Shown here in pieces: positions 7,642 through 17,500 of a DNA stretch of 25,166 bases. The notes below the pieces were generated by a model. That model was not told the DNA's origin, did no database searches, and saw nothing but the letters and a program-made list of their open reading frames with translations. The position numbers were made by a program, and so were the translations under genes. The stretch's first letter is position 1. Each line of letters opens with the position of its first letter. Source of the stretch: JBOGOC01 sp050747525 (GTDB taxonomy: Bacteria > Acidobacteriota > Polarisedimenticolia > JACPZX01 > DASXTC01); NCBI GenBank assembly GCA_050747525.1, contig JBOGOC010000016.1:1-25166 (forward strand), read 5' to 3'.

Positions 7642-8760
7642 ATGAAGAAAGGTGCGCCTGCGGCCAGCGAGACCCGTCCCTCCGAGCCCAGCCTCGGACG
7701 CACGGTCCTGACCGACCTGAAGCAGACCGACCTGCCCGGCTCCTTCCGGCGCGACCTGCGCGAGATCTACCGCTTCTACCTGACCGATGAGCGCCGCGCC
7801 GAGCTGTCCCGCATGGGCACGGTGCGCGGCATCTTCTGGTTCTGGGGATGGCTGATCAAGAGCCTCCTGATGAAGCTCACCCCGGCGCGGCGCCTCGCGC
7901 TGGTGGCCGCGGCCCTGCTGCTGTCCATGGGAGAGATACGGGCGCGCTTGGGCGAGGTGCAGCTCGTGGTTCACATGACGCTCGTGGGAGTGGTGCTGAT
8001 CGTCATCGTGCTGATGCTGGAGCTCAAGGACAAGCTGCTCGCGCGCGACGAGATCGAGGTCGCACGCCAGGTGCAGCTGGCCCTGCTGCCGCGGGTGCAT
8101 CCGGACCTGGAAGGCTGGTCGATCTGGAGCCACACGCAGCCGGCCAACGACGTGGGAGGCGATCTCGTCGACTATCTCCATGTGGACGAGCGGAGGCTCG
8201 GCGTCGCCCTGGGTGACGTGGCCGGCAAGGGGCTGGGCGCCGCCCTGCTGATGTCCAAGCTTCAGGCGACGCTGCGAGCCCTGGCCCCCACGACGGCGTC
8301 CCTTTCCGAGCTGGGGGATCGGATCAACACCATCCTCGTGCGCGACGGCCTGGAGAACCGGTTCGCCACCCTCTTCTACGTGGAGATCGAGCCGGGGCGC
8401 GGCACGGTGCGCTTCCTCAACGCCGGGCACAACCCGCCGTTTCTCGTCACACGCGACGCGGTCCAGCCGCTGCGGGCCGACTCCCCTCCTCTGGGGATGC
8501 TGCCCGAATCGCGCTACGCCGAGCAGACGCGCGACCTGGCCCCCGGCGAGATGCTGGTCATCTATTCGGACGGTGTCACCGAGGCCCTCGACGACCGGGA
8601 GGAGGAGTTCGGCGAATCGCGCCTGCGGGCGGTGGCCGAGTCCTTGCGCGGCCTCGACGCGGAGGCCGCCGGCCGGCGGCTGCTGGAGAGCGTGCGGGCG
8701 TACATGGGAGACATGCGGCCCCTCGACGACCTGTCCTTGGTGCTGATGGTGCGGCGATGA
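7642..8760 (+). CDS. Membrane-anchored PP2C/SpoIIE (RsbU-like) serine phosphatase
   Basis: A 372-residue protein. Residues 84-96 and 107-126 are two membrane helices, followed by a linker helix EIEVARQVQLALLP typical of RsbU-like enzymes. The phosphatase domain covers about 160-372, with metal-binding signatures VGGD (171-174) and GDVAGKG (191-197), then FLNAGHNPPFLV, YSDGVTEA and a terminal DDLSLVLMVRR. These enzymes dephosphorylate anti-anti-sigma (STAS) proteins in partner-switching control of sigma factors. No RsbV, RsbW or sigma gene is in the window, so the target is elsewhere. The N-terminal 80 residues (FRRDLREIYRFYLTDERR) are a conserved-looking cytoplasmic region I cannot name. No clear Shine-Dalgarno precedes the ATG. 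The stop codon lies two bases before repeat element copy A. Confidence 0.9.
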   Translation: MKKGAPAASETRPSEPSLGRTVLTDLKQTDLPGSFRRDLREIYRFYLTDERRAELSRMGTVRGIFWFWGWLIKSLLMKLTPARRLALVAAALLLSMGEIRARLGEVQLVVHMTLVGVVLIVIVLMLELKDKLLARDEIEVARQVQLALLPRVHPDLEGWSIWSHTQPANDVGGDLVDYLHVDERRLGVALGDVAGKGLGAALLMSKLQATLRALAPTTASLSELGDRINTILVRDGLENRFATLFYVEIEPGRGTVRFLNAGHNPPFLVTRDAVQPLRADSPPLGMLPESRYAEQTRDLAPGEMLVIYSDGVTEALDDREEEFGESRLRAVAESLRGLDAEAAGRRLLESVRAYMGDMRPLDDLSLVLMVRR

Positions 8761-8762
8761 CC

Positions 8763-8899
8763 ATAGTGGCGCGCAGATTGTGCCTGCCGCTGTATGAAGA
8801 CCGTTTCAACACGGTCCTGGTCCGTTTCAACACCCGAAGCCGCCACAAAGGGGTGAAAGAGGCACCTTCGCGCACCAGGAACAATCTCCGCGCCACGAT
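8763..8899. repeat. Dispersed inverted-repeat element, copy A (MITE/REP-like)
   Basis: The left arm 8763-8784 and right arm 8878-8899 are imperfect inverted repeats, pairing at 19 of 22 positions. Positions 8766-8786 are identical over 21 bases to 21951-21971, and 8832-8901 match 21972-22041 at 64 of 70 bases. Between these two blocks copy A holds 45 extra bases (8787-8831) containing the direct repeat CCGTTTCAACAC (8801-8812 and 8822-8833). The element begins two bases after the SpoIIE gene stop and ends about 60 bases before the next start. No coding frame in it is convincing. Confidence 0.85.
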
Positions 8900-8960
8900 G
8901 GAAGGTTTTGCGTCCCGGGCGCCGGGTCGGGCGTAATACCCCGCGACGGAGGGTTACACC

Positions 8961-11900
8961 ATGAGAGCCTGGATCCCCGCGGTGAGCTGTGTCGTCGTCC
9001 TGACCGTGCGTGTCGGAGTCCCCGACGCGCCGGCTCCGTCCCCCCCCTCGCTGACGGGGACGGTCGTGTCGGCCGAGGGAGGGGCGCCCCTCAAGGACGC
9101 CCGCGTGGACGTCTACCAGAGCCTCGACACCGAGGCGCGGCGCGAGCGGCGGGCAGCCGGCTCGTTCGTGGAGGACCCGATCGCCACGGGGGTCACCGAC
9201 GGCAAGGGACGCTTCAGCGTGGAGGTTCCGCCCGGGATGCGCGTTCTGGTGGCCGCGCGCGGCGCGGGACGCGGGTCGGTGCGGATCGCTTCGCTGGTCA
9301 CGCCCGGTGCGGGCGAGCCGCCCAAGGATCTGGGGCGCGCCGAGCTGGCCGGAGGGCGGCGCCTGCAGGGCCGCGTGGTCGATCCGGGGGGCAAGCCGAT
9401 CGCGGGAGTCCGTGTCACGGGCTCGGCACGCCAGACGGTCCGCATGGGGCCGTTCGCGATGCGCACCCGCGCGAGCCAGGAGACCGCCCCGCCTCCCGCC
9501 GCCACGACCGGAAAGGACGGGTCCTTCGTCCTGGAGGGCCTTCCCGAGCGGCCCGTCGTGCTGCGGGCGTACGCCGCGGGCTTCGCTCCTCACACCCTTC
9601 CCGAACCGCGCGCGGGGGGCCCGCTGACGCTGCACCTGACGCAGGGACTCCCGCTCACCGGGCGCGTGGTGACTCCCGCCGGCGAGCCGGCTCCGGGAGC
9701 ATGGGTCCTGGCCGGTGAAGACGGACTGGAAGGGACGGTCCGATGTGACGGACAGGGACAGTTCCGCTTCGAGCGGCTGGCACCGGGCGAGCGCACGCTT
9801 GTGGCCACGGGGGACGCCATCGTGGTTCCTCACGGCGACAAGACCGCCATCCCCGCCGGGCCTTCGTGGGCGGCTTCTTCTCCCCAGAAGTTCACGCTTC
9901 CCCAGGCCACCGGGGCGGCGGCGCCCCGTCTGGCGCTTCGTCCCGGCGCCGTCGTCCGGGCGCGTGCCCTGGACGCCGAGACGCTGTCGCCGGTGGCGGG
10001 CGCATGGCTCGCCCTCGATCAGGCCGGCGAGGGCGAGGCGCGAACCGCCGTCGCCGCGGAGCGTGGCGAGGTCGTCTTCACCGGGGTTCCCGCGGGAGCG
10101 TCGCGAGTCCTGGCGTCCGCGGAGGGGCGCATCGACGAGATGGAAGGCCCCCGCCCGCTGCGCGCGGGCGAGACGTGGAATCTGGCGGTGGCGTTGACCG
10201 GGGCCGCCACCCTCGAAGGGACGGTGCGCGATGCAGCAGGGCATGCCGTGCCCGGCGCCCGCGTGACGGTGTCGACCAGCCCCGCGATGCGGCTGCCGAT
10301 AGCCATCCCCATCAACATCCCCTACGGAGAGCCCGTGGCCACCGATTCCGCCGGGCGCTTCCTGCTGGAAAAGCTCCCCGCGCGCCGTCCCCTGCGTCTC
10401 GCCGTGGAGGTCGAGGGGTTCATTCCCTGGGAGGCGACGGACATGCGGCTGCGTCCCGCCGAGCACCGCACGGGGATGGAGATCTGGCTGGATGCCGGGC
10501 TCATGATCACGGGCCGCCTTGTGGACAAGGACGGGACCGTCGTGGCCGGGGCGGCCCTCACCGCGACCCATCACGCCGAGCAGGGAGGCGCCGGAGGCAT
10601 GGTGGTCATGCGGATGGCATCGAGAGGCGGCGCGGGCCGCAGGGGCGACACGCGCGTCGGCGGGGTCGAGTCGCTTCCCGAAGTGACCAGCGGCAACGAT
10701 GGCGTCTTCCGCGTGCGCGGTGCGCGCCCGGGCGTGTGGTCGGTGGAGGCCCGCGCGCGCGGCTTCGCGCCGAAGAGCGTCTCCGGACTCAAGCTGGAAG
10801 AGGGAGCCCGCACCCTGGACGCCGGCGACATCGTGATGGAGCCGGGCGCCGCGGTGAAAGGACGCGTGGTGGACCTCTCGGGCCAGCCGATCCCCTACGC
10901 ACGGGGCGTGGCCCGCAAGGACTTCGACATCCTTGCCGAGATCACCGGAGGCCCGGACGGCACGTTCGTGGTGGAAGACCTGGAGCCCGGTCTCACCATG
11001 ACGCTGGGGTTCACGGCCGACGGGCACGGCGATCGCGAGGTCACCGGCGTGACGGCCCCCGTGGACGACCTCACCATCACGCTGCCCGTGGCCTCCCGCC
11101 TGTCCGGACAGGTGACGGACCAGGAGTCTCGGCGGCCGGTGCAGGACTTCTCGATCTCCGTCGCCCGCGAGCGCTCCATGGGGGGCGGCGGCTTCGTGCA
11201 GATGAGCCGCAACCTGGGCCCCGAGCAGGTCTTCCATGACGAGAACGGCGCCTTCACCGTGGAGGGGATCTCTCCCGGCAAGGTGGTCGTGACGGTGCGG
11301 GCCCCCGGGTATGAAGAGGCCACGCTGCGCGACGTGGAGATCCCGGAAGGGAAGGACGTGGAAGGGCTCTCGCTGCTGGTGGATCGCGCGGCGTCGATCT
11401 CGGGCGTCGTGGTGGACGACGCGGGTCGGCCCATCCCCGGGGTGAGCGTCGCGAAATCGGAAGGCTCGTCCGGCCGCGGGGGCTTCCGGATGATGCTGGG
11501 CCCCGATGCGGGGGGCAACGAGTCGGACGGCGAAGGAAGGTTTTCCGTGCAGGGCCTGGAGCCGGGCCCCGTGACGCTGTCGTTCACTCATCCGGAGTAC
11601 GAGCCGGCCGAGCGCGACGTGGACGCGGCCCAGGATGTCACGAACCTGCGCGTGGCCATGACGCGCGGCGCGGCGCTCACCGGGATCGTGCTGCGCGACG
11701 AGGACGGCTCTCCCGTCCCCTCGGCCACCATCGTCGCCCAGTCGGCGGGCTCGGGAGGCCTCTCGGGCGGAATGACGGCGCGCAGCGGCCCCGACGGGGC
11801 CTTCCAGATCGACGGCGTCCGCGCCGGAAGCTACATGATCTCCGCCTCGGCAACGGGGCTGAGGCCTCTCGGCGGGCCGCAGAACATCGTGGTCTCCCCC

Positions 11901-13271
11901 GGCGCTCCCCTGCCGCCGGTGGAGCTGCGGCTCGGGGGAGGGGTTGCGCTCTCCGGGATGCTTGTGGGCCTCAAGGAGTCGGAGCTGCCCAACATGACGG
12001 TCACCGCGTTCACGCCCGGAACGGGCGGGTTCACCACCACGGCCGCGGTTGACGCCTCGGGAAGCTTCGATATGAAAGGGATTCCTCCCGGAACGCTGAC
12101 GCTGCGCGCGGGCGCGTCGATGCTCGGCGGCGGCCGATCCGTCACCCGCACGGTGCAGATTCCCGAGGGGGTACCCACCTTCGAGACCACGCTCGAATTC
12201 CCGCGGGGACGGCGCGTGGAGGGGGTGGTGACGCGAGGGGACCAGCCCATCGCAGAGGCCACGGTCATGTTCAGCCTCGAGGCAACCCGGTCCACGGCGA
12301 GCGCCACCACCGACACCGCGGGACGGTACGCGGTGGAGGATCTCGACGAAGGGGACTATTCGGTCAACGTCATGCAGCTGTCGGCGGGCCTGTCGCACAG
12401 CACGAAGGTGAGCGTGAAGTCCGATCGCACCTTCGACATCGAGCTTCCCACGAAGCGGCTCGCCGGGACCGTTCTCGACGCGTCGAGCGGGAAGCCCCTG
12501 GAGCACGCCACCGTCCTCATCGAGCCTGAAGGGGGCCGCAGGACCGGAGGCATGATCTTCCGCGACCAGAGCGCAACCGATGCATCCGGGGCTTTCGATT
12601 TCGACGGGCTGGCCGAAGGCGTGTGGAACCTCAGCGCCAGCCGCGACGGTTACGCCGTGCAGTCGCGCGCGGTGCGCATCGTCCCCACCGCCGATCCCGA
12701 GCCCATCGTGTTCGAGCTGTCGCGCGCCGACGGGCTCACCTTTCGGGCCACCGACGCGCGATCCGGCACGCCTCTCAGCCGTCTCGCGGCGCTCGTCCTG
12801 CCTCCCGGCGGCGGCGATCCCCTGACCAGTCCGCCGCCCAACGCGCTGTTCCGCGGCGAGCTGTCGGCCGACGCATCCGGCACCTTCCACCTCGACTCTC
12901 TCGGCCCGGGGGACTACACGGTGGTGCTGGGCGGGGCCGGCCTGGCCACCCGCACGATGCGCGGCATCACCGTGCCGGCCCAGGACGCGTCGTTCGTCAT
13001 GGAGCCGGGAGGGACCCTCGAAGTGGACACCACGACGCTGAAGTCCGCGCAGACCGCCCGCGCGGTTGTGCTGAACGACGAGGGGCTGCCGCTCCACTGG
13101 CAGATGTTCCTGTCGGATCCCACCTTCCTGCTGCGCCCCGGAGCTCCCACGACGCTGCGCGACCTGCCGGCCGGCAGCTATCGCGTGAGGGCGGCTCTTC
13201 CGGGCGGCGTCTCCGCCGAGAAGATCGTCACCATCGCCTCCGGGTCGACCGCGCGCGTCACCCTGCCGTAG
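8961..13271 (+). CDS. Large secreted multi-module carboxypeptidase-regulatory-like protein
   Basis: A 1436-residue protein beginning with a signal-like segment (MRAWIPAVSCVVVLTVRVGV) and then composed almost wholly of about 14-15 beta-sandwich modules of the CarboxypepD_reg type. Each has a GxVxDxxGxPxxGAxV strand pair and, some 50 residues later, a TDxxGxFxxxGLxPG turn; examples are LQGRVVDPGGKPIAGVRV with DGSFVLEGLPE, and ISGVVVDDAGRPIPGVSV with EGRFSVQGLEPG. No peptidase domain, TonB plug or barrel was found, so it is probably a structural or binding protein of the cell surface or periplasm. GGAGGG lies 8 bases before ATG at 8961. A hairpin follows the stop. Co-function with the downstream RND genes is possible but not shown. 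Confidence 0.88.
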   Translation: MRAWIPAVSCVVVLTVRVGVPDAPAPSPPSLTGTVVSAEGGAPLKDARVDVYQSLDTEARRERRAAGSFVEDPIATGVTDGKGRFSVEVPPGMRVLVAARGAGRGSVRIASLVTPGAGEPPKDLGRAELAGGRRLQGRVVDPGGKPIAGVRVTGSARQTVRMGPFAMRTRASQETAPPPAATTGKDGSFVLEGLPERPVVLRAYAAGFAPHTLPEPRAGGPLTLHLTQGLPLTGRVVTPAGEPAPGAWVLAGEDGLEGTVRCDGQGQFRFERLAPGERTLVATGDAIVVPHGDKTAIPAGPSWAASSPQKFTLPQATGAAAPRLALRPGAVVRARALDAETLSPVAGAWLALDQAGEGEARTAVAAERGEVVFTGVPAGASRVLASAEGRIDEMEGPRPLRAGETWNLAVALTGAATLEGTVRDAAGHAVPGARVTVSTSPAMRLPIAIPINIPYGEPVATDSAGRFLLEKLPARRPLRLAVEVEGFIPWEATDMRLRPAEHRTGMEIWLDAGLMITGRLVDKDGTVVAGAALTATHHAEQGGAGGMVVMRMASRGGAGRRGDTRVGGVESLPEVTSGNDGVFRVRGARPGVWSVEARARGFAPKSVSGLKLEEGARTLDAGDIVMEPGAAVKGRVVDLSGQPIPYARGVARKDFDILAEITGGPDGTFVVEDLEPGLTMTLGFTADGHGDREVTGVTAPVDDLTITLPVASRLSGQVTDQESRRPVQDFSISVARERSMGGGGFVQMSRNLGPEQVFHDENGAFTVEGISPGKVVVTVRAPGYEEATLRDVEIPEGKDVEGLSLLVDRAASISGVVVDDAGRPIPGVSVAKSEGSSGRGGFRMMLGPDAGGNESDGEGRFSVQGLEPGPVTLSFTHPEYEPAERDVDAAQDVTNLRVAMTRGAALTGIVLRDEDGSPVPSATIVAQSAGSGGLSGGMTARSGPDGAFQIDGVRAGSYMISASATGLRPLGGPQNIVVSPGAPLPPVELRLGGGVALSGMLVGLKESELPNMTVTAFTPGTGGFTTTAAVDASGSFDMKGIPPGTLTLRAGASMLGGGRSVTRTVQIPEGVPTFETTLEFPRGRRVEGVVTRGDQPIAEATVMFSLEATRSTASATTDTAGRYAVEDLDEGDYSVNVMQLSAGLSHSTKVSVKSDRTFDIELPTKRLAGTVLDASSGKPLEHATVLIEPEGGRRTGGMIFRDQSATDASGAFDFDGLAEGVWNLSASRDGYAVQSRAVRIVPTADPEPIVFELSRADGLTFRATDARSGTPLSRLAALVLPPGGGDPLTSPPPNALFRGELSADASGTFHLDSLGPGDYTVVLGGAGLATRTMRGITVPAQDASFVMEPGGTLEVDTTTLKSAQTARAVVLNDEGLPLHWQMFLSDPTFLLRPGAPTTLRDLPAGSYRVRAALPGGVSAEKIVTIASGSTARVTLP

Positions 13272-13275
13272 CCTC

Positions 13276-13300
13276 GGCCGGGCGGCCCGAGCGCCCGGCC
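13276..13300 (+). terminator. Hairpin after the multi-module protein gene
   Basis: A perfect 9-bp stem, GGCCGGGCG with CGCCCGGCC, encloses a 7-base loop five bases after the stop codon. No T-run follows. It may end or attenuate transcription before the RND genes. Confidence 0.5.
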
Positions 13301-13369
13301 TCCGTGCTACCCTCGTGCCTGCTTCCCATGTCCCTCGAACCCGTTCCATCCAGACACGTAGGAACCTCC

Positions 13370-14512
13370 ATGCGCCTGGGCCTGGTCGCGCTCGCCCTGC
13401 TCGTCGCCGCCGCCCTCGTGTGGGTCGCTGTCGGCGGGCGCCCCGCAGTGAACGCCGAGGGCCAGGCTCCGGCCGGCGAGGCCGCGGCAGGAGCTCGCCC
13501 GCCCGGAATGCGTCCCAGCCCGGTCCGGTACACCGAAGCGCGCGAGCACGCCGTGGCCCGCACGCTGCAGCTCCCCGGCTCGGTGGAGTCTCCCAAGGTG
13601 AGCATCGTGGCCAGCGAAGTGGAAGGGCTCGTGCAGAGCCAGGACGCGCGCGAGGGGGATACCGTGCGCAAAGGGCAGCCTCTGGCCCATCTCCGCACCG
13701 ACGCCCTCACCTTGCAGCTTCACTCCGCCGAGGCGCAGCACAAGGAGGCCCAGTCCAGGCTGAAAATGACCGAAGTGACTCTTTCGCGCCTGCGCGACCT
13801 GGCCGCCTCCGACGTTGTGTCGCGGCAGGATCTGGACAACGCCACCTACGAATCCACCGCCTGGCAGGGGCGCGTGGAATCGCTGCAGGCCCAGATCGAC
13901 CGCATCCGCCTGGACATCGATCGCTGCGTCATCCGCGCGCCGTTCGCCGGCCGCGTGGTGGCCGAGCGCAGCCAGGCGGGACAGTGGCTGCAGGTGGGAG
14001 GGCCCGTGGTCGAGCTGATGGCGCTCGACGATATGGAGGTGCGCGTCGAGGTTCCCGAGCGCTACTTCGGCGCGCTGGAGACCGGCGGTGAGGCCAAGGT
14101 CACCTTTCCGACCCTCGACGGCATGACCCTCACGGGACGTGTGTCGGCGGTGGTGCCACGGGCCGATCGGGCCGCGCGCACCTTCCCCCTGAAGATCCGT
14201 CTCACGCATCCCGAGGGGAACATCGGCTCCGGGATGCTGGTGCAGGTGTCGTTCTTCTCGGGCGCCTCGCTCCCCGCCATCATCGTGCCCAAGGACGCGC
14301 TGGTCACCCAAGGCGAAGCCCGCTTCGTCTACCGGCTGCAGCCGGACGGCACCGCGCAGATGGTCCCCGTCACGCCGGGCCAGGGAGCGGGATCCTGGGT
14401 GGCGGTGGAAGGCGAGATCGCGGCGGGCGACAAGGTGATCACGCGCGGCAACGAGCGCCTCCAGCCCGGCATGGCGGTGCAGGGAGAGCCGCTGGAGTAC
14501 GAGCTGCCGTGA
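13370..14512 (+). CDS. RND efflux periplasmic adaptor (membrane fusion) protein
   Basis: A 380-residue HlyD/AcrA-type adaptor. An N-terminal signal or anchor helix (LVALALLVAAALVWVAVGG) precedes a barrel-sandwich start (VASEVEGLVQSQDAREGDTVRKGQPLA), an alpha-hairpin of about 80 residues with coiled-coil character, then the second lipoyl half-motif CVIRAPFAGRVVAERSQAGQ and the beta-barrel and membrane-proximal domains. It bridges the inner-membrane pump to an outer-membrane channel. I chose ATG at 13370, with AGGAA upstream and the helix at once; an in-frame ATG at 13328 would add 14 residues. The stop overlaps the GTG of the pump gene (GTGA), so the pair is translationally coupled. The substrate is unknown. 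Confidence 0.93.
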   Translation: MRLGLVALALLVAAALVWVAVGGRPAVNAEGQAPAGEAAAGARPPGMRPSPVRYTEAREHAVARTLQLPGSVESPKVSIVASEVEGLVQSQDAREGDTVRKGQPLAHLRTDALTLQLHSAEAQHKEAQSRLKMTEVTLSRLRDLAASDVVSRQDLDNATYESTAWQGRVESLQAQIDRIRLDIDRCVIRAPFAGRVVAERSQAGQWLQVGGPVVELMALDDMEVRVEVPERYFGALETGGEAKVTFPTLDGMTLTGRVSAVVPRADRAARTFPLKIRLTHPEGNIGSGMLVQVSFFSGASLPAIIVPKDALVTQGEARFVYRLQPDGTAQMVPVTPGQGAGSWVAVEGEIAAGDKVITRGNERLQPGMAVQGEPLEYELP

Positions 14513-17500
14513 ACTTCATCTCCGGATCGATCCGCTACCCGGTCACCACGGCCGTGGGCGTGATGCTGCTGGTCCTGTTCGGCACCATCGCCCTGTTCCG
14601 CCTCCCCGTGCAGCTCACTCCCGACGTGGACGAGCCCAAGATCACCATCTCCACCGTCTGGCCCGGAGCCAGCCCCCACGAGGTGGAGCGCGAGATCGTC
14701 GACGAGCAGGAAGAGCAGCTCAAGTCGCTCGAGGGGCTCACCAAGATGGAGAGCTCCAGCTCCGACAGCGTGGGCAACATCACGCTCACCTTCCCTCCCG
14801 GCACCGACATGGACGCGGCGCTCCTGAAGGTGAACAACCGCCTGGAGCAGGTGCCCCGCTATCCGGACGACGCCGAGAAGCCCGTCATCCGCAGCGTGGA
14901 CGTCAACGCCAACGCCATCGCCTGGTTCATCCTGGCCCCCACGCAGGAGAACGGCTTCGACGGGGACATCTCCACGCTGTTCGACTACGTCGACGATTCG
15001 ATCAAACCCGAGTTCGAGCGCGTGCCGGGGGTGGCTGCCTCCAACGTCTACGGCGGCCGCGAGCACGAGCTTCAGGTGATCGTCGATCCGGCGCGTCTGG
15101 CGGCCCATCGGATCACGCTCAACGAGCTGGGCGCGGCCCTGGAGGCCGAGAACCGCAACTACAGCGGCGGCGACTTCGACGAGGGGAAACGCCGCTACCT
15201 GGTGCGCACCATGGGCGAGTACGCCTCGCCCGCCGACGTGGAGGACATCGTCGTGGCGGTGCGCAACGGGGTCCCGGTCTACCTGCGCGACGTGGCGCGC
15301 GCCGAGCTCGGCTACGAGAAGCCGGGGGCCAAGGTCTTCGCTCAGGGCCGGCAGGTGATGGCCATGAACGCCGTCCGCGAGACCGGCTCCAACGTGCTGG
15401 AGGTGATGACGGCGCTGAAGGAGCGCGTCGCCCGCATCAACGAAGAGATGCTCAAGCCTCGCGGGCTGTGGCTGTATCAGGCCTACGACGAGACGGAGTA
15501 CATCCGCAGCGCCATCGATCTTCTGAAAGAGAACCTGTACGAGGGAGGGATCCTGGCGGTCATCGTGCTGCTGCTCTTCCTGCGCAGCTGGAGCAGCACC
15601 TTCATCGTGACCCTGTCCATCCCCTTGAGCGTGATCGGGGCCTTCCTGGCCATGTCGTGGTTCGGCCGCACGCTCAACGTCATCAGCCTGGCCGGGATGG
15701 CCTTCGGGGTCGGGATGTCGGTGGACAACACCATCGTGATCCTCGAGAACATCTACCGGCACCGCCAGCTGGGTAAGCCGCGCTTCCAGGCCGCCTATGA
15801 AGGGACCATCGAGGTGTGGGGCGCGGTGCTCCTCGCCACCCTGGTCAACGTCGCCGTGTTCGTGCCCGTGGTCTTCATCGAAGAGGAGGCCGGACAGCTG
15901 TTCGGCGACATCGCGGTGGCGCTGAGCTGCTCGGCGATCTTCAGCCTTCTGGTCTCCATCACCGTGGTCCCCGCGCTGGCGGCCAAGATGGTCAACCCGG
16001 CCGAGCAGGACGACGAGCGGCCCGGCTTCCACAACCTCTGGGGAGGCGTGGGCCTGGCCACGCGGCTGAACCAGTGGCTCACCGGTTCGGTGGACTGGAT
16101 CAACGCCAACACGCGCCGGCGCGTGGCCATCATCCTCATCCTGGCTGCGGTCCCCATGGCCCTGAGCTGGTTCCTGATGCCGCAGACCGACTACCTGCCG
16201 ATGGGGAACCAGAACTTCCTGTTCGGCATCCTGCTGCCGCCGCCCGGGTACAGCCTGGACGAGGTGACCTCCGCGCACGACGTGTTCAAAGAGACGCTGC
16301 AGCCGCTCACGCGGCAGGATCCCGCGCTGCCCGGCGGCGGCGTTCAGCGCTTCTTCTACGTGGCGCTGAACAACATGGCCTTCATGGGCGTGCGGGCCAA
16401 CGACCCGGAGCGCGTGGCCGAGCTGATCCCCGAGTTCTCACAGGCCAACGCCAAGCTCCCCGGCACCATCGGGTTCATCACCCAGGCCAGCATCTTCCAG
16501 CGCGGCATCGGCGCGGGGCGTTCCATCGACATCGAGCTGACGGGGCCCGACCTTGGTGAATTGATCGCACGCGGCGGGGAGGTGTTCGGCAAGGTGATGC
16601 AGCTCCTTCCCGGGTCGCAGGTACGACCCATCCCCAGCCTCGACCTGGGCAACCCCGAGCTGCACGTGGTGACCGACAGGAGGCGCGCGGCCGAGCTGGG
16701 CGTGTCGAACCGGGACCTGGGCTTCGCCGTGGACGCGCTGGTGGACGGCGCCAAGGTGAGCGACTACCAGCATCAGGGACGGGAAATCGATCTGACGCTG
16801 AAGGCGGCCGAAGGAAGCTTCGCCCACCGCACCCACCTGCTCGAGCAGATGCCCATCGCGTCCGCAGCGGGGCAGCTGGTCACGCTGGGGTCGGTGGCGG
16901 AGGTGACGGTGGCCAGCGGCCCGGTGGAGATCCGGAGGCGCGAGCGGCAGCGCGCCATCACCATCCAGGTGAGCCCGCCTCAGGACGTCTCGCTCGAGTC
17001 GGCCATGAACACCATCGAAGCCTCCATCCTCGACCCGATGCGGAGGGACGGGCGCCTGGGGGGCCTCTACCAGGTGCACCTGGGCGGCAGCGCCGACAAG
17101 CTGGCCCAGACCGGGCGGGCCCTGTGGTGGAACTTCGTCCTGGCGGTGATCATCACGTATCTCCTGATGGCGGTGCTGTTCGAAGGGTTCCTCTACCCGT
17201 TCGTGATCATGTTCAGCGTGCCGCTGGCCGGGCTGGGAGGGATCCTGGGGCTGGCGGCGGTGGACGCCTTCATCGCCCCCCAGAAGATGGACGTGCTGAC
17301 GATGCTGGGGTTCATCATCCTGGTGGGGACGGTCGTCAACAACGCCATCCTGATCGTGCACCAGTCTCTGATCCATATGAAGCAGGACGGCATGCCCCCG
17401 CGCGATGCGATCCGCGAGGCCACCAGCACCCGCATCCGCCCCATCTTCATGAGCGTGGCCGCCTCGGTCATCGGGATGATGCCGCTGGTGCTGTTCCCCG

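Noticed and set aside
8801..8833. Two copies of CCGTTTCAACAC as a possible CRISPR remnant
   Set aside because: The repeats are only 12 bases with a 9-base gap, there are only two, and no cas gene is present. They belong to the insertion in the dispersed element.
8934..8939. TAATAC as a -10 box for the multi-module gene
   Set aside because: The best -35 candidate, TTGCGT at 8908-8913, is 20 bases away and matches poorly, so no promoter is claimed.
8562..13349. A very long minus-strand open frame (1595 codons) opposite the multi-module gene
   Set aside because: Its product is rich in Arg, His, Gly and Ala with no domain pattern. It is the expected shadow of a GC-rich gene, while the plus strand shows clear repeated modules and a good ribosome site.
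14329..16278. Minus-strand open frame of 649 codons opposite the RND pump
   Set aside because: It is a His/Gly/Asp-rich antisense product without any recognisable domain, lying opposite a gene with strong family motifs.
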